A stretch of DNA of 64,000 nt from Stenopsyche tienmushanensis (GCA_008973525.1 WACJ01000058.1:682001-746000), one strand, 5' to 3'. Counted from the first letter of the stretch, positions 49,026 to 62,954 are shown. The notes: generated from the sequence alone by a model not told the origin. Numbers and translations: made by a program.

Positions 49026-50649
49026 TTAAAAAAATCCTATTGGAATAAACACTATGAAAATATGTTTCTCTAGTAAAGTCTCATATGAAAATCGCCAATA
49101 ATGGCATTTAAAGAAGAAGAATATTTTATTCGTTATAAAGACAGTTTTATGCTATTTACATAAAAGTTTTATGCTCTTTAAAATATCTGTAGAACATTTG
49201 AGATGTATGAATATTTTTATACATCAAACACTTCAGTAAATAGATGGCTATTTTAGGAGAATTTAAGACAATCACGAAGAGATTTGTATTTAGAACACAT
49301 TCGGAATTCATATGTAATTTAACCTTTTCGAAAAAAAATACCCCCCAACAACAATTTTCAACCCAATTATTTCTATAACCCGGCGTCAATTTTTAATCGA
49401 ACATCAATCCCAAAGGTCTGGCCAAATTTTGATTGCGTAATTTGCATACATATTGGCCTGACACCTCATGCACATTTGTTTATATTTTTTCAGCGCGTTG
49501 CTACTAAATTCGCAGTAAGTGTTTACATCAGTTCAAACACAAAAAGTCCTACTCGATTGCCATTCAAACATTTGCTTAAGAAGTCTCATGATTGTTTGAC
49601 CACGTACCGTGCTCGCTAATAACCGCCGGAGAAACATATGTATCGTAACAGTTTTCGGAATCCAATTTTAAAAATATCGAATTTCTTTTACGGTCTGAGT
49701 TACGTATTTATGGGGCCGAAATTGAATAATCTTTTAGCATTTAGTGGGAGCACAGTATTCGGAGCGATATCTTCGACCCCCGAGTGGAGGATTTTTATCA
49801 AATTATCCCTAGGGTATACGTCCACAAACTGATATTTACTGCCGTCTGGTTGAGGGTCGTAGACTTTGCATTATTCCTCCTTTTGGGTGAGTTCGGGCTG
49901 TGATTTGTATCTTTCGAGGGTGGCTAGTGATTTGTTATAAATGTACGGCCCACAACTTAAGAATCCTTTCTGGCAAAGTCATCCTTGAAGACTATATAAA
50001 GGTTCATGGAGTAATTCAATTAGCTGTATGTATTATTTCAACACAATCAAATATAACAAGAATTTATGAACAATCATTTTTATTTGTTCTAGCGCAAATT
50101 AATTGGACTTGAAATGTTTTGCAGTTATTACCGGATTTTCATTTGAATCAATGTTTGAAGACTTAATAGCAAATTTCGTAGGAAACAATAATTCCAAGAA
50201 CGTTATTTCAACCAATCAATAATATCGCATAGATCATGTATGATTTAAAGACGAAAGATAAAATGTATAACAAACGTCAATAATATCAAATAAATTAGTT
50301 CCTATATTAAATTATAATATACCATACCACAAAATAAAATATGTTACAATTGTAATCAATTGGGCACATTTTTAGCATTGTATATAATATCAGAAATGGA
50401 ACTTAATTATATTCGCGTTTGTATTACACGACGTTTTTGCGGAACCATATAACCGTGTTATACGAGACCCGAATGTAATTTTAAGTAATTCATAAATAAA
50501 TACACTTTTTTCGAATTTATGAAGATTTGTTAAGCATTTTAAAAAATCCGCCAGATCAAGTGTTACTAATTTAAATGTAATATGATACTTCATAATTTTC
50601 ACATATATATCATCTTTACCTGAATCACCTGTACTATGTTGCCTATACT

Positions 50650-50720
50650 ATGAATCTTACAGGATATATATTCGCTATGAAAAACCATGTAAAAACGATT
50701 GGCAATAATTCCATAAAAAG
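50650..50720 (+). repeat. SINE family B, tail fragment
   Basis: CAGGATATATATTCGCTATG, then AAAAACCATG and GATTGGCAATAATTCC match the 3' part of the copy at 61270. The tRNA-like head is not recognisable here. Confidence 0.6.
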
Positions 50721-51484
50721 GATTGCTAAAAGCCACCTCAAGCAAGTTTTATTGAAGTATTAAAAATCCTGAACCACAATATAAAAGCATCTTTCAATGG
50801 AAAATTTATTGCAATAATTATCACATTCTTATTCAAAGCCAAAATACCATCAGTGCCAAACACAAGTTATGACCTGATCTAATCTTCGTCTTTTTGTATT
50901 GACTCGCTGCTCAAATTATTGGTGATAAATTTCTTGAGCATTAATATTTATGAATTAAATCTAGCATTTAATGATGAACTTACTTTGAAAAATTTTCAGA
51001 GAATTACAGCCTTTACAGCAAGGAAATTGCTATCCGTTTTGCGATGCTCTTAATACCATTTAAACGACTAATGACATGATATACAAATATTTTACCTAAA
51101 TTCGGATACTTGATTATACAAACTATTTAACGAGCATAGTTTGAGAAAAATGAGTATATTTTTGCCGATGATTTGATAGCTAAGATGGAATAAACCTAGT
51201 GGTATTTGGTATAAATAATCTTGTAAATGCAAGTTTTGAGCATTGTATCGTAACGATTATATGGAAGTTGATATATATTTTTTGTTATGATCATAGAAAA
51301 TAAGTTGCAAGTAACTCAGAATTGAAATTTAAAAATGAAATGATTGGTGGACATGTTTTTGGATTTGTTGCGGTGGCCCAGTGCAAAAAAATATCGAGTG
51401 TCTAATGAAGTGCAATATCGTTTTGTTGCAACCTATTAGACAAAAGGAGTACAAAAGGATGCATTGTGCCAAGACTTTGTTTAA

Positions 51485-51539
51485 CACGTGGGTCGCGGTA
51501 ATTGGAGCACGTGCCACGTGCTAGTGAGTGCGGCACGTG
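51485..51539. promoter_or_regulatory. cluster of four CACGTG E-boxes
   Basis: Perfect CACGTG palindromes lie at 51485-51490, 51508-51513, 51515-51520 and 51534-51539. The middle two are separated by one base, and GGTAATTGG, a homeodomain-type core, lies between the first and second. CACGTG is the preferred site of bHLH-ZIP and bHLH-PAS factors such as Myc/Max, USF, CLK/CYC and Hairy-type repressors. The cluster is embedded in a GC-richer block (to about 51880). Confidence 0.75.
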
Positions 51540-54500
51540 TCGCGCGCCCCATTATAATAACTCTTCATAATCCGATTGTTTCTTTTTTACACTATTATAA
51601 CGAATTTTCGACTACGATTACTAATGTACGAATCAAAATTTCGAAATAAATATGCTCAACACATATTATAGTTACGCTGAAACTGTGCATTATACAATGA
51701 CCCCCCCTTGAAGTGAGGACGAGAGCGCCCACTGCGAAAAAATAAATTGGCACACCACACAGCCGAGCTAAACCGGCGGTTTACGTTCCAATGAACAAAG
51801 AGATATAATTTGCTTGTTTGAGGATTAGCGGGTACTTAGCTAACCGGTGCGTTTGCAGATATTTAGCCGCCTAATACCGTGTTAAATAATAGGTCTCAAT
51901 TCATGGATATTCCGAATTGCATATTGATTTTCGTGTTAAATGCTCAATATTTTATGATTTAAATGATGTTTTAAATTGGATCGCTTCTCATCCGCGAGTG
52001 TGATTATTTATAATACAAATATGATTGTTAAAATTGGGGTTGTTTCAAAAATGTATCCCTTCGGGGACATGTTAACGAATAGCGACGTACGCTTCACAGC
52101 TGGATATTGCGCGTGACTTTTTTAAAAAACCCCCCTATCTCGGGTGTATTTTTCATCTTGATACGTTACATTTTCGATGTGTTTTGGTCTTCGGATGCAC
52201 TGAATAAATTTGCTTCGTATGCAAATTGTTTGGTTATGATTCCACAATACGCTCGCAATATAATATAAGAACTAAGTATTGGGATTGTGTTGGTTAATTA
52301 AATAGTTCGCCGTAATTGTCATAGTTAACATATTGATACAGCTGTTGTTAAAAACCAGAACGACATTTGTACAATTTGTTAATAAACAATTTGATTGGCC
52401 TCTATCAACATTGTGTTCGTATGGAGTTGTTTGTCTGCATATTCTTCTGAGATGTAGAACACCCAGGTCCAATTTTATTTAAAACACTATATGCCTAATC
52501 ACTATAGTATAAATCGAAAAATTCACCGTTATCTTATGTGGATACAGCACTATGTATTTCACAAATAATATCGATTGATTTTAGAGTGGGTTCAATAATT
52601 CATTATTATCATCCCCAAGCAATTCAATCGATCTGCCATCGATTTTTAACAAAATATTTAAATATGTTTATGAATTTTATTATAATTTATTAAATACAAT
52701 TTGTGCGAAAATTTTGGGAAACTCTTCTTTGAATAAATACGACTAACATCTTTATCAGCATTCAGCCAAGCAGTCTATTTGAGCAGACATTCCGTAAATA
52801 AAATTAATTGGCAATTTCTCATGAAAAGGAAAACGTTTGGAATACTTTGATATATGCGCAGACTTTCATACAATAAAATAACAGGCAAACTTTATTTTTT
52901 ACGCAACAAGATAAGTATGAAATGTTTGAACTAATTTTAACTATAATTGTTTTTGAATTTGTATTCAATTCCACAGTATGCCAAAAAGAGAACTATTGAA
53001 ATGAAGTGTTTTAAGCAACATTTTGATGCCCATATAAATATATTTTTTTTAATATCAAGAGATTATATTTTATTGGGTTTCATTGAAATACAAAATAATT
53101 AAAATAGTAATTTTCTTATTAACTGGGGGAACAACCCCTTTAAAGCAGCGCATTCCATAGCGACACAATGAATTTATTGCACACTACAGATAGATAAGCT
53201 ATTTTATAAATAAAATAATATATATTTATTCCATTATAAATAGTCAAAATATAGATCTTTAAAATAACTCATTTAAAATGTTTTTGATGGCATTGAAGAA
53301 ATATTAAATGGTGTTAGGGATCTTAATGGATGATAGTTATAAACAAATTATTCATGTTTATATTACATAAATGATCAATAATTATGATCATATCAAACCA
53401 CCATTATAAATCCATTATTTGGAATCAATTTCGACGTAAATTGTAATCACACAATATATCCTATCCCCCTTCCGTACACATATATATTTCACCGAAAACA
53501 CTTTCTCACGTCCGCGAAACGAATAAATAATTGCGAATATGAGAAAATTGCGCGGTGTTCATTAAATCATCCCTCGGGGTCATTCGGAAATATATTATGG
53601 AACATCCCCCGGCACTCCTGCGGTTCATCCCCTGTGAAATTTATACGTTCGGAATCGATTGGGGGAGCTTATGAATCGTCCGCATAATAAGTAGTTAATA
53701 AACTCTTAATAGGATATTCGATGTCATGAATATAATGAGAGTAAGCTCTCTCTCAGACCGACGACTGGTGGCTTTCTGCGAAACTCACCCACCTACAGGA
53801 GGTCTTAAGGCGCTCCCTCCTCGGCTTTAATTAACAATTAAATTAGAAATTCGAAATTCTTGAAGATTTTCGTCGATTCGGACCGATTCGATAACATCGA
53901 TATATTAATTTGAGAATAACCTCAAAAGAAAAAGCCTCAAATTAGTCATCAAATTGGCATCGATATAAATACTATCCAAATAAAAAATAATGGCATTTGG
54001 GTATATTTTATTAAAAAAGTCTAGGAAGTATGGTCTATAAATTTTCATAATCTTTGCAGCAATTCTTGCTGATTATAACTCAGTTATACCAAAATATAAA
54101 TTTAGATTAACTCATTAGATTAGCTTCTTAAAGTATCATATATCCATTATCAAACTATGTAGTGACTTTGTCATTATCTTGCACATATGTTTAAGTTAGG
54201 ATATGATTGTTTGATTAAAGATGTAAAGTAGATGAATTCATGATTTAATTGATGATCCATCATAGATGATCTTAATTAATCTCATTAGTCATCCGCCAAA
54301 TAAGTCGCTATGTTTATTTTCATATAATATGGATTTAAATCAGAATCTTTATAATAAAAATTAAACTCTAGCCTAAAACACTTGATAAGCCTTATACATA
54401 CAATATTTACTATAATAAGCCTTAAAGTGCCGTGATGAAATGTGAAGTCTATCATAAGAATCGCATCATTTAATTACCAAAATAAATATATTGAACCACC

Positions 54501-56303
54501 CCAATTCTCATCATAATAACTATATATTACCCGAAAAAAATTAACCAATTTCTAAATCAATTAAGACAAATATTTTTTCGGCACACAATTCCTTAGCTCC
54601 TATATATAGTATGCTCGGAGAAAATTTTAGGGCCCACAGAGGGCAATCCTCCGCGGCCCTTAGTCAGAATGGCCACCCCTGCCCTCTACATATCACCAGT
54701 CCATAATAATGATAATAGGAAGCGAACATTCCAGAGCTGTCGCTCATTAACGACTGGCCCCTGTTCTGGGTAGCCATGTACATGTCCCGCCCGGAAGTTC
54801 GGTCATTGACAACGAATTACTTTTAAAATAATAAAATACTCTAATAAAACAAGGCAGACTCTTGCAAACATTATCAATTGAAGTTTGATGGACAATGACT
54901 AAACAAAACACGTCTTCATTGTTTTTTTCGAATTAACCAGAAACAATCCGTTTAGGATCTATAAATTGTGATAATCGATCATTTGAATATTTGCAATAAC
55001 ATGTATTTAAATTTTTAAACACATACGGTATATAAGTTTAAAGCAAACAGTGTGATAGAAAATATTTATAAACGTCATCAACGATGCAGTTTTATTTGCA
55101 TTTTGCTGACAAACATTTTAGAACTACTAAAAGAGTCATATAGTATAAAAAATGTTTAAAAATAGTTTGCATTGTTAGAATTTCTTCTTCATTCGATGAA
55201 AATATTTATGAGCCATTTTTAACAATTAAAAATTAGCTTTAAGTATTGGCTAAAATCTTGTTTATATTTGCATTCTTTAGCATTAATTAACCTAGTAAAC
55301 TCCTCTATTTAAACTAGGTTTTGATCTCAAAAGTATGGTGGTGGGTCTAAATTTCATCAACTGTTATGAATTGATGCAAAAATGTTTGTGAATGTATCTA
55401 AAATAGTTCAAATACTTCTTTAAAACGACTATTTTAAACGTTAACAATCGCAACAACCGTCTTGCAAACAGCCTTTTCATATAAATTTCTTTACGTGAAA
55501 TAGTGTGCATGTTGCCTTTCGATAGAGCATACATATAGTCGCAAATATCTTAAAAAATATCAACGATCTCCCAAAACTATGTCTTCATTAAAGATTGTTT
55601 TTGATCAATTCAAACTTTGTGTTCCTCAAATTCAATATATTTATATGAGCAACTTAAAATTTATAAGCCAATATTTAATATTTATAAATCAATGCTAAAT
55701 ATCCCACTCAGTATTCGTTATTACAGTTTTATAAGTCATATGGCATTGTATTATTGGTTCATGTTGAAGTTATGTATAATATTACTGTATAGTAGAGTTT
55801 AGTTGGTTTTGTAGCATGATATAAATCCAACCCTTACGACTTAGCAACACCAATCATCCCGCACGTTGATCTGCCCGTCTCCATCGTCATAATCCCTGCA
55901 GTCGGTAATTATCTCAATTAGGACTTTCGCGTGTCTGTATACAACTGGTCCAGCAACCAGTTCAATATGTCTGTAGACCTAATACCCTCTCTAGGAGAGA
56001 GGAGAGCATTATTGGATATTTAGCTCCGGTGACTACCCGAGCCACCCCCGGTCCGACCCGACCACCCCCACCCACACACATCATGTACCATCACGCCACC
56101 GATATATTATTACGACTGTCAGCCTCGCAGGAATAACGAGAACAACACCTCATTTTTTACTATTTAAATATTATAAATATAATATGTCGTAGTCGATGCA
56201 CTTCAATAAATATTGGCTGATACATTCATCATCCTGAGTTTCCCAGAATTAATTAACGGCTGTTGCTATTGTCGATTGTTTGCACTTGGAAAACTTGCTC
56301 GAG
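51540..56303. other. non-coding stretch
   Basis: AT-rich DNA with GC-richer islands at about 51700-51880, 53450-53830, 54600-54820 and 55840-56120. I see no gene or recognisable mobile element. Confidence 0.4.
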
Positions 56304-56439
56304 TATATAAGAAACAATTTGAAATGTCTCTTCCATAGAAATCAGCATTCGTAGAAATCAGGTGAGTTAATTTATTTGTTTTATTGTGCAAAATATTCTT
56401 CGCTCATAAAATTAGCTATTTATTTTGATTTTCCTGCAG
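56304..56439 (+). promoter_or_regulatory. TATA box followed by a well-formed short intron; possible non-coding transcript start
   Basis: TATATAAG at 56304-56311 lies about 40 bases before ATCAGCATTC, an initiator-like TCAG at 56342-56345. Then AATCAG|GTGAGT gives a consensus donor at 56360/56361, and TTTTGATTTTCCTGCAG a strong acceptor ending at 56439, an intron of 79 bp. The arrangement is that of many insect genes with a tiny first exon. However, the downstream sequence has only a five-codon frame after the first ATG and no long + frame. It could therefore be a non-coding RNA, a decayed gene or chance. Confidence 0.4.
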
Positions 56440-58911
56440 TATATTTAAATGAAAATACAAATGTAGGATTTGTGCTCAGGCTTGTATATAGTATGCAGGA
56501 ATACCCTTTTGGCAGGGTCGTTCCACGAGCCGACTCTGGTTGGTAATTTCTAGTACGAAGGCAATTTCTCTGTGCACAATACGTCAAATTTGCTAGGAAT
56601 GCTACTGTCAACGATGTCCATCAATTGCGTATCGTCGAAATCTCTTCGTGAGACCGCAACCGGATCGTGACCGGTCGGTGTGATGGCACTTTTATCCCGG
56701 CAACGTGGAATCGGGAATTAGTTTCATATGTTGAAAATGTATTTATCCCGGGATGATGCGTGTGGCATTCCTGGGAGGGTGGGATTCGGGTGATGGGATG
56801 CTGCAGCATGTCGTATGGAGCTGGTGCCACTCGGAATTAGTCAATTATATTGGCAAAGCTCGCGTGCCTCGCGTGCCACTGCTCAATGCTCTTCCAGGGT
56901 CGAATTAGACCCTATTTGCTATAATATTTATATATCTCAATGATGCTTATAACAGCATTTATCAGCTTGAAGCTTCAAATATATTAGACTGAATCATTAT
57001 TATTCAAATTTGCGATTAGATTCAAACTAGAAAGATAACATTAAACCTTTACTACTTAAATCTACTTATTATTTCTGAATTAATAAATTAAAGTTTTATA
57101 TAATTATTGATAATTCTTTGTATCCTCCAAATTCGTAAAAAAAATTGTGTTCAAATACTGCTTTAATATGGGACAAATCCGAAATAACGAGATCAGAGGA
57201 ACAAGGAGAATGCAATTTTTATGATGTTTCTCGCGTTGTGATATTGCAAATTGAGGCTGTGTCTAATGATGCGCTTTGGATGAGTTTGATTGCCAAAAAT
57301 CGAATTTTTGTCAATGGATTTGTTTCTATAAAATCTTGTAGAACATTGTTATCCAGTGTTTTAAACCTTTCATAACCTGATTCATCCAGCAACGAAAATT
57401 TTCCGATCAAAATCTGGTAAACTTCTTTCTATATAAAAGTGTAAAAACGGCACGTTTTTTGGCAGTAAAAAATGGTAGTAAAAATTATAAATTAATTCCA
57501 TTCATCAACAATACGATACATTAGAGTAGAAAATTAAGTATGATAACATAATTAAAGCTCAATTATCATACACATTTCATACCCAAACATACTACAATTT
57601 CATTCCATAATAGTGATATTTAATATCATAGTAAGCATCAATCTATAATACTTTATTTTTGCATATAGCAATATGATTGATAGATTATAATTGTTAATGA
57701 TTTTACCTCAAATCTTTCTTGCTTTTTCATCTAAATTTCGCCATATCATATCAACGCCATATCAATCCGAAAACCTTATTGTACTTTCATCATATGTGGA
57801 AGACAATAAGAAGTCACTATATATTTTGTTACTATAAAATTTAATAAATCAACAGTCTTTTTTATGTGATAGTTTAAATATTCAGTACTTTTTATTTTGC
57901 TGATGGAATTTGATCGCTTACCATTTGTATTAAAAATAGCAACCCTTGAACGTTAATAAAGGACATCCGATACGGACCTGTGTCAGTATGTGCGAGTTAA
58001 TAACTAAGCGGCGACTAAGCGCCATGTCCCGCAATATAATTGACTAATGTTCTAGCTTTAGCTTTAGTGTTTTAGCTCACCCCAGAGTGCTGCTGATCAG
58101 CTGATACGACCCTATTTCATCCATCAACTTCATTATGCCCTCGGATAATGTTCACATCACAATCCGAACAATTAAATAATCCAATCAACCCTTGCAAGAA
58201 CAAATCTTCGAATCGATACCCGCCCGAGAATGAAATTTACACTTAAATCTTACCAAAGCGCCAATTTTATACAGATACGCTTCAAATTGTTAGTTAATTT
58301 AATTTGAACCGAATGAGGTTTTGGCGGTGAGTTTGAATTTGATCATGCAGCGTAAGTATTGCAAAAATAGCCATGTCGGCGTTTTTGTATTCATCTAGTT
58401 ACAAATTTATAAGCTCCACAGCTTCTTCCCGACTCCTCGTGGCGATTTAATTAAATATTTATACTACAGTGTCTCAAATAGCCGGTTTTCGGGAATTCTC
58501 CGGCCAGACATAGACCCCAATCTATCGCCCTGAAATATTCAGCGCGTCCCGAAAAGTGTTGCGTTCTTTTTACGACCCAAAGTTATTACCGGTCGTGTGA
58601 GGTTTGCACTGCGGTTTGCCACTCCGAAGAAACGCTCCTTTTTTAGACTCGAATATAAAAAAAAGGTGGGGGAATTAAGACAGGACCGAATTTGAAAGTC
58701 TCGGATGATGAGGGTTTTTTTTTTCGGGTCGAATTTGATATTTTTGCAAAGCGATTCAATTGGATTTTTTGACGCAATAGAATTTTGCGTCCCTTCGTCT
58801 ATTATTTCGCAGATTTTTCATAAAAATATTGTGACAAATTTAATTTGAGCCTATCCTCGTACGTTTTGGGAAGGGCTGTTTTGGACGTTTTCATCCGGAT
58901 CGCAGCAGGAA
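56440..58911. other. non-coding stretch with GC-rich blocks
   Basis: GC-richer blocks lie at about 56440-56930 and 57960-58640. Short frames at 56420-56611 (-), 56621-56830 (-), 57145-57375 (+) and 57219-57410 (-) resemble nothing I know. Confidence 0.35.
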
Positions 58912-58956
58912 GTCGCGTCAATATGAAGCTGAAAAAGCTTCAGTTGCTGACGCGAC
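58912..58956. repeat. 45-bp two-tier hairpin
   Basis: GTCGCGTCA (58912-58920) pairs with TGACGCGAC (58948-58956). Inside, GAAGCT (58925-58930) pairs with AGCTTC (58936-58941) around a 5-base loop. The outer stem is GC-rich in an AT-rich background. The TGACGCGAC arm is followed closely by GTGACGTG, a CREB/bZIP-like core. Confidence 0.7.
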
Positions 58957-61269
58957 CGGAAGTGACGTGTGTTGTCTGCCGTCAGACAAAATCTCCCCAA
59001 GAGAACTTCCGTTGTATCCTTGGCACAAAGAACTCAAAACTACCAGTGGCATAATATTAAACCCAACCAACACAGATCAATAACTGGGTCATGCAAAAAC
59101 TAATTGCATTTACGGTGCTCAATCAATTAATTACGCAAATTGCAATTATGCAATTTTCTGAATCACTTAATCGCGAATAAATTATATCGAATCGTTAGCG
59201 ATATAGCATCATCGTCATCGATATGTGGTGGAAAATCGTTTTTGTGTTGCGCCATAATAATTAGCACAAAGCATTGCAACGCGAATGAATCACGTAGTAC
59301 ATGTTATGCAATCAAATTGCCACGTAATTAATTGGATGACTGACAAATTGGGGACTTCATTACATTGGTGGATATGGATTTATGTGGAAGTAAATGGAGG
59401 GTGGAGAATGCATCCGCCATAATGGATTTCAAAATGGTTACCTCCGATTCAATAGCATTTAAAACCGGACAGGATGTGGCTCTGAGCAATTTCATAAATA
59501 TCAACTTCATGAAATATGACCCACCATCATGTAACCGTTTATCGCAACCACAATTTCGCAGGGATTTGATGATACAATGATACAACATAACACGAAATAA
59601 AACGAAAAATAATCAATAATTCGAATAAATCAAAATGAAATTCACACACATTCGCACATCTCCTAACGATTATCCAAGATTTATGCCTGAGATTTAATTA
59701 TTTGATATCCTTATACACTCATCTTTCATTAAAAACCGATTTCGATAAGCTCGCGTGAAATCTTGTAAGCCCAGAAATTACTTTCAGACTTCACTGAAAA
59801 TTTTAGAGAATGTTTTGCTCTTAAATTTAGAGGATTAAATTAAGTGCGGCTTACTAAAATTGCAATCAATCAATAGCCAATGTTTATATGGTCATCTGTA
59901 AAACACTAGCTTAATATTAATGTAAAATTGAATTTATTATACTGCATTACTGAAGATAATATCAATATTGTCTATCAAAGCAGAATGATCTATGAAATAA
60001 GTTATGAAGAATAATCATCAATAAGATTGCCAAAATAACGGGAAATTAATTTACATAGTGGTTTAAATTGCAAATATAAAAAAAAACACATCAAAATTAA
60101 GGATATGAAATAATTTTTTATCAAAGACGGTTGATTTTTTAAATGGAAAAATTTCGCCTTACATCAAAATAAGATTTTCATTTATAGTAATCAATATAGT
60201 CATGCGTGTAAATTATTTGGCGTAGATAATTTTAACCACCAGTCTTAAAAGCTACATTTCCCATGTTTTTTAGTCAGATATTTCAACTCGAAAAGATATG
60301 AATCCGAATCAATTTGAGAGATTGATGTAATGATATCTCCAATCAATCGGGTATTATTCTGGGTGCTTTTATATACAAATATAACTGAGATATCCAGGTC
60401 TGTAAGACATTATTAGTTTACGAAAATAATGTAATCAAAAGTATGTAAATTAATAGTTTTATAAAACACTTTGAAGGCAAACTATATTGGAAGTTGAAAA
60501 CAGTTTTGTTATTTTTTTAAAATATATATATTACAATATGTTTAGCATCGCTTATTATGCAAAAATGTTATGTAATAATTTAGTCTGTCTGTAGAGCAAT
60601 TTATATGCTCGACTATAAATAGTTCTACAGTGACTGTCGTCTCAGTCTTTTATTGTCATAGGTGAAATAAGCATGCCAATTGCTCATGATAAATCGATTT
60701 TTCGACTAGTCTCCTTTTCGTCTACGGCGATGGCATAATATAGTTAAATATTGATATAGCACGTGCGTATTGGATGAAATGTGATATTTGGCGTTAAGGC
60801 TGTTCTGGTGAGGGAATGTGGCGCATCTCCGGAGCAAGTTGGTTGTTAAAACATCCGGCTGGAGCAGCCCGACTCTAATGGCGCTAATTTGTAAAGGGAG
60901 GGTGGATGGGCTGACGGGGTGGTAGCCAAGGGAGTGGAGTAATGCAGGGTCAAAAGGATGAGCTCACGTAAAATCCAGCTAAATCATCTGATAAGACTTG
61001 CCCGTGCTTGCTGTGCCCACCAGCCAACAAAGACACAATTTCCTCCGTTTCCTGACTTCCCTGTTATTTGATATTCCATATTTAAATTTTCACATCGGAT
61101 AATTTAATATCCCGATTTGAATTGTGGAACTAATGGGCATATCTAATTGGTTGATACGTACACGAATAAATTAAGCGACCCTTACACACTCCAAATAGCC
61201 AAATAGGCTATTATATCATATCGAAAAAAAATTGAACAATTATAGATAGTATCTGTAGATAAATCCGTG
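58957..61269. other. non-coding stretch
   Basis: AT-rich DNA with one GC-richer block at about 60770-61040. Frames at 59140-59331 and 59365-59588 overlap on both strands and have no family resemblance. Confidence 0.35.
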
Positions 61270-61402
61270 ATTAAACAGTCGGACTAGTAACTCAATCGTC
61301 ATGGGTTCAAATCTACAGGAGATGTGGTTGGTGATCACATTTAAAAAAATATATATATATTCACTATGAAAAACCATATCAAAATGATTGGCAATAATCT
61401 AC
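61270..61402 (+). repeat. SINE family B, copy with tRNA-like head
   Basis: GTGATTAAACAGTCGGACTA, GTAACTCAATCGTC and GGGTTCAAATCTACAGGAGA resemble the A- and B-box halves of a tRNA. GTTGGTGATCACATTT, CTATGAAAAACCATATC and GATTGGCAATAAT follow, as in the other copies. Confidence 0.75.
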
Positions 61403-61697
61403 TGTTTTTAAACATTCAAGAGTTTTTGTTCCAAATTAAATTATTGCAAATTAAGATTGATTAAGTAATTGAGTAAAATATCATATACAAACGATTGTGG
61501 ATAAAAATAAGCTATGTTAAAAGCTCTCATTATCAAATAGATACACTTCTATAAACATTTATTCAGCTCACAAAGCAATTCTTTGGGTCCTAAAAATATT
61601 CCTTTATAATGCAAAGTTAGAGTGTATGATTTACAAGGTCAGTTTAAAACAAGACATTTAAAACTGAACAAAATATTTGCTTATTGATCAAGTGTTG

Positions 61698-62098
61698 GTT
61701 CAGTGGATTAGATTTTGTTCAAATCCAGTTTGTGAAAAAAAATTTCACCATATCAACAAATTTGGGAGATCGGAAATATTAATATTTCTGATCGATCGTC
61801 TCAATCCAGGTTTACCCTGATTTCCTGGAATTGAAAATTAAACGCTTAGGCGATTAACTAAATAAATGTAGGGACGCCTCTGAGTGAGTGATTGAATTTG
61901 CAATAATTATTAAACTATCATTAATACATAATGATAATTTCGCTCCTCACTCGTAGATTCCCTCCTCTTCTACCTTTCCAAATAATCCTATCCTTGTTTA
62001 AACACGGTGTAGAAGGCAATGGGTAACCACCACATTATATCCTTTCCTAGTAAGATCTCCTACGTCCAATGATTTGGATATGGCACATTAAGAAGAAT
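61698..62098 (+). repeat. SINE family A, near-complete copy
   Basis: It matches 46648-47030 in order: CAGTGGATTAGATTTTG, GTTCAAATCCAG, GGGAGATCGGAAATATTAAT, CAATCCAGGTTTACCCTG, TGAGTGAGTGATTGAATTTG, AAGGCAATGGGTAACCACCA, and TTTGGATATGGCACATTAAG at the end. It carries a 30-odd base insertion in the middle relative to the other copy. Confidence 0.8.
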
Positions 62099-62954
62099 CT
62101 AAAAAGACTATCGAATAATCAAAAAAATTACACAAACTTCCTAAACTATCCAAATCTATTAATTGTTAGTCTCGGTAACTAAACAAAAAGTAGTACCCAT
62201 AAAATGCCCAAACTCTTATTCCTCGACACACACTAACAGATATGCTGGTTGACTTTACCTAGGAAATTTATTTGAATGTAGTTTAGTTTATATCAAATCT
62301 TCTCTTGAAAGGTTTTTTCTCTCTTCTATGTTTTCCCCCTGTCGCTAAATTAATACACTCATAAAGTATACTTGCAGCCTAGTTGATATATTTTGATATT
62401 TGATATAGTGATTGCTAGATTTAAGTATTAATGTATTCTGTAAAACTATTCTCAATAAAGGATTATTATGTATGCACATGGAACGCTTCTATGATGCAAA
62501 TTTGATATGCGATTTGATATTTCTGATTGATTCATTCTAAAATCCAGTTCACTTCTTCAATACGAAAAAGATTTGATACTAAATTTAACATTAATGATTA
62601 CAAATAAATCCGACAGATTCATAATGATTTAAAAAATTTGCAATTAAATTTATTGTTATTTTAAGCATATTAAATATACATAATCTATTGAAAATAAAAT
62701 AAAAATTTAGCTTGTTTTATGGGTTTATTGAATTTAGGATGCATAAATAAATTGTATGCCATTAAATGTTAACATGTTATTTTTCTATAAATAATTGTCA
62801 TTTTAACAATATCAAAATTACTATAAAAACATATTTCTATCATCCATCTAATAATGGCTTGTAGATGATTAAAAAAATACTTGGAAAATATATTCAATTT
62901 TCTTATAGAAATAAATTGTCTTGGTTGATGTAAAAAATAATTATAAACAAGTAG
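62099..62954. other. AT-rich spacer
   Basis: No gene, repeat or island is recognised. Minus-strand frames entering this region from 63068 are low-complexity. Confidence 0.4.

Larger units (their letters stand above)
47031..51484. other. non-coding stretch with repeats
   Basis: Apart from the listed repeats it holds a GC-richer island at about 47990-48330, containing CCCCCTGAATCGGGGG near 48020, and another at 49580-49930. No coding frame is credible. A family B SINE tail lies at about 50650-50720 (CTATGAAAAACCATGTAAAA, GATTGGCAATAATT). Confidence 0.4.

Noticed and set aside
57145..57410. Overlapping plus and minus open frames of 63-76 codons
   Set aside because: The minus frame looks protein-like (DESGYERFKTLDNNVL), but no family or splice structure supports it.
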